From: Hallella multisaccharivorax DSM 17128
GTDB taxonomy: Bacteria > Bacteroidota > Bacteroidia > Bacteroidales > Bacteroidaceae
Assembly: GCF_000218235.1 (NCBI RefSeq)
Contig: NZ_GL945017.1
Location: forward strand, 2,067,775 to 2,131,774
DNA: 64,000 nucleotides
Reading direction: 5' to 3'
Shown: piece by piece, positions 63,411 to 64,000 of the stretch
How positions within the stretch are numbered: position 1 is the first letter of the stretch
Layout of the letters: the number at the start of each line of letters is the position of its first letter
The notes under the pieces: generated by a model
Databases searched by the model: none
Told to the model about the DNA's origin: nothing
The model's input: only the letters and a program-made list of their open reading frames with translations
Position numbers and translations under genes: made by a program

Positions 63411-64000
63411 AATCTCCTGCCATTTCTTTGTTTTTAAGATAGGTCTCTATGTCCTTGTCACCACGACCGGATACGGTAAGTACCACCACATCGTCGGGTT
63501 TTAACTGCACCTTGCTGAGAGCAGCTACAGCATGTGCACTCTCTATGGCAGGTATGATACCCTCCATTCGCGTCAGTTCATAGCCTGCACGTATAGCCTC
63601 ATCATCATTGATAGCAACGACCTTCTCGCGTCCCGTCTTGGCAAGATATGCATGCATCGGACCAATTCCAGGATAATCGAGACCTGCCGAGATGGTGAAC
63701 GCCTCCTTGATTTGTCCATCGTCGGTCTGCATCACCAAAGTACGTGAGCCATGAACGATACCTTCCGTACCGCAATGGATGGTTGCGGCAGTATAATCGG
63801 TATCAACACCGTGTCCACCAGCTTCAGCCAGCACAATCTTCACACGACTGTCGTTAAGATAGTGGTAAACTGTTCCTGCAGCATTACTACCTCCACCCAC
63901 ACAGGCGACAAGATAATCAGGATAATCCTTGCCAGTTTTCTCTTTCAACTGCCATTTCAGCTCTTTGGAGATGACACTCTGAAGCCGCGCTACAATATCG
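63397..64000 (-). CDS. trpB: Tryptophan synthase beta chain, C-terminal part
   Basis: The last 200 residues of TrpB; the 5' end is beyond the right edge and the frame is open to 64000. The PLP-phosphate loop CVGGGSNAAG, the GHGVDTDYTAATIHCGTEGIVHGSRTLV segment and the C-terminal SGRGDKDIETYL are typical. It makes tryptophan from indole and serine. Confidence 0.94.
   Translation of the reverse strand, partial: DIVARLQSVISKELKWQLKEKTGKDYPDYLVACVGGGSNAAGTVYHYLNDSRVKIVLAEAGGHGVDTDYTAATIHCGTEGIVHGSRTLVMQTDDGQIKEAFTISAGLDYPGIGPMHAYLAKTGREKVVAINDDEAIRAGYELTRMEGIIPAIESAHAVAALSKVQLKPDDVVVLTVSGRGDKDIETYLKNKEMAGDYGKF

Overview
The window reads as a chromosomal segment from a Bacteroidales bacterium, most likely Prevotella or a close relative. 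The evidence is the recurrent TAnnTTTG promoter box a short way upstream of many genes, Bacteroidetes-restricted families (GldB, GldE, DUF4296, DUF4494, UpxY, an EF-G2-type paralog), ECF sigma modules, frequent GTG/TTG or SD-poor starts, and protein sequences that look Prevotella-like throughout. No database search was possible, so the genus is an inference.

Layout. 1-5.99 kb: a partial EF-G paralog (minus strand), hemW, a small membrane protein divergent from tcdA, a LUD protein and a Wzx-like flippase. 5.98-13.3 kb (minus): a nucleotide-sugar cassette (MATE exporter, cytidylate-kinase-like protein, rmlB, a small sigma-region-4-like protein, purT, fdtA-like ketoisomerase, FemAB-type acyltransferase, fdtB-like aminotransferase) that could build and acylate a dTDP-3-amino-3,6-dideoxyhexose. 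13.4-29.8 kb: xseAB, ilvE, ileS, a DksA-like protein, lspA, a DUF4296 lipoprotein, a C69 peptidase, an AI-2E exporter, upp, pckA, then an ECF sigma / membrane anti-sigma-like / secreted protein trio. 29.9-38.8 kb: clpB followed by an antisense group II intron, a PrxQ peroxiredoxin, hemolysin III, DUF5715 and an OPT transporter. 38.9-45.1 kb: an eroded mobile island with an integrase remnant, a truncated UpxY antiterminator, three candidate non-coding transcription units, a secreted MORN-type protein, an Abi gene cut by a complete ISL3-like insertion sequence, a group II intron scrap, and four tRNA genes at its right edge. 45.1-64 kb: ssb-gldE-PPTase-gldB, a chromosomal plasmid-type replication initiator, purA, hisS, a group 2/3-like sigma factor, a fused NfnAB-type oxidoreductase, nucleoside phosphorylase, a glutaredoxin, an IS1182 fragment and the trpB-trpE-trpG end of a tryptophan operon.

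The most interesting signals are non-coding. First, two paralogous RNAs of about 325-370 nt (39412-39782 plus, 42095-42419 minus) share an ordered set of conserved blocks. Each starts after a TAnnTTTG box, ends in an intrinsic terminator, and lies immediately upstream of a gene with no promoter of its own, which suggests an attenuation-type leader class. Second, a 22-bp repeat family occurs at five places; one array lies inside the anti-sigma-like gene, where any change of one unit would shift the frame, and another begins on the gldB stop codon. Third, a 62-nt cloverleaf-like sequence with a canonical T-loop lies in the island. Fourth, the clpB terminator has been displaced by a terminator-adjacent group II intron whose reverse transcriptase carries a one-base frameshift.
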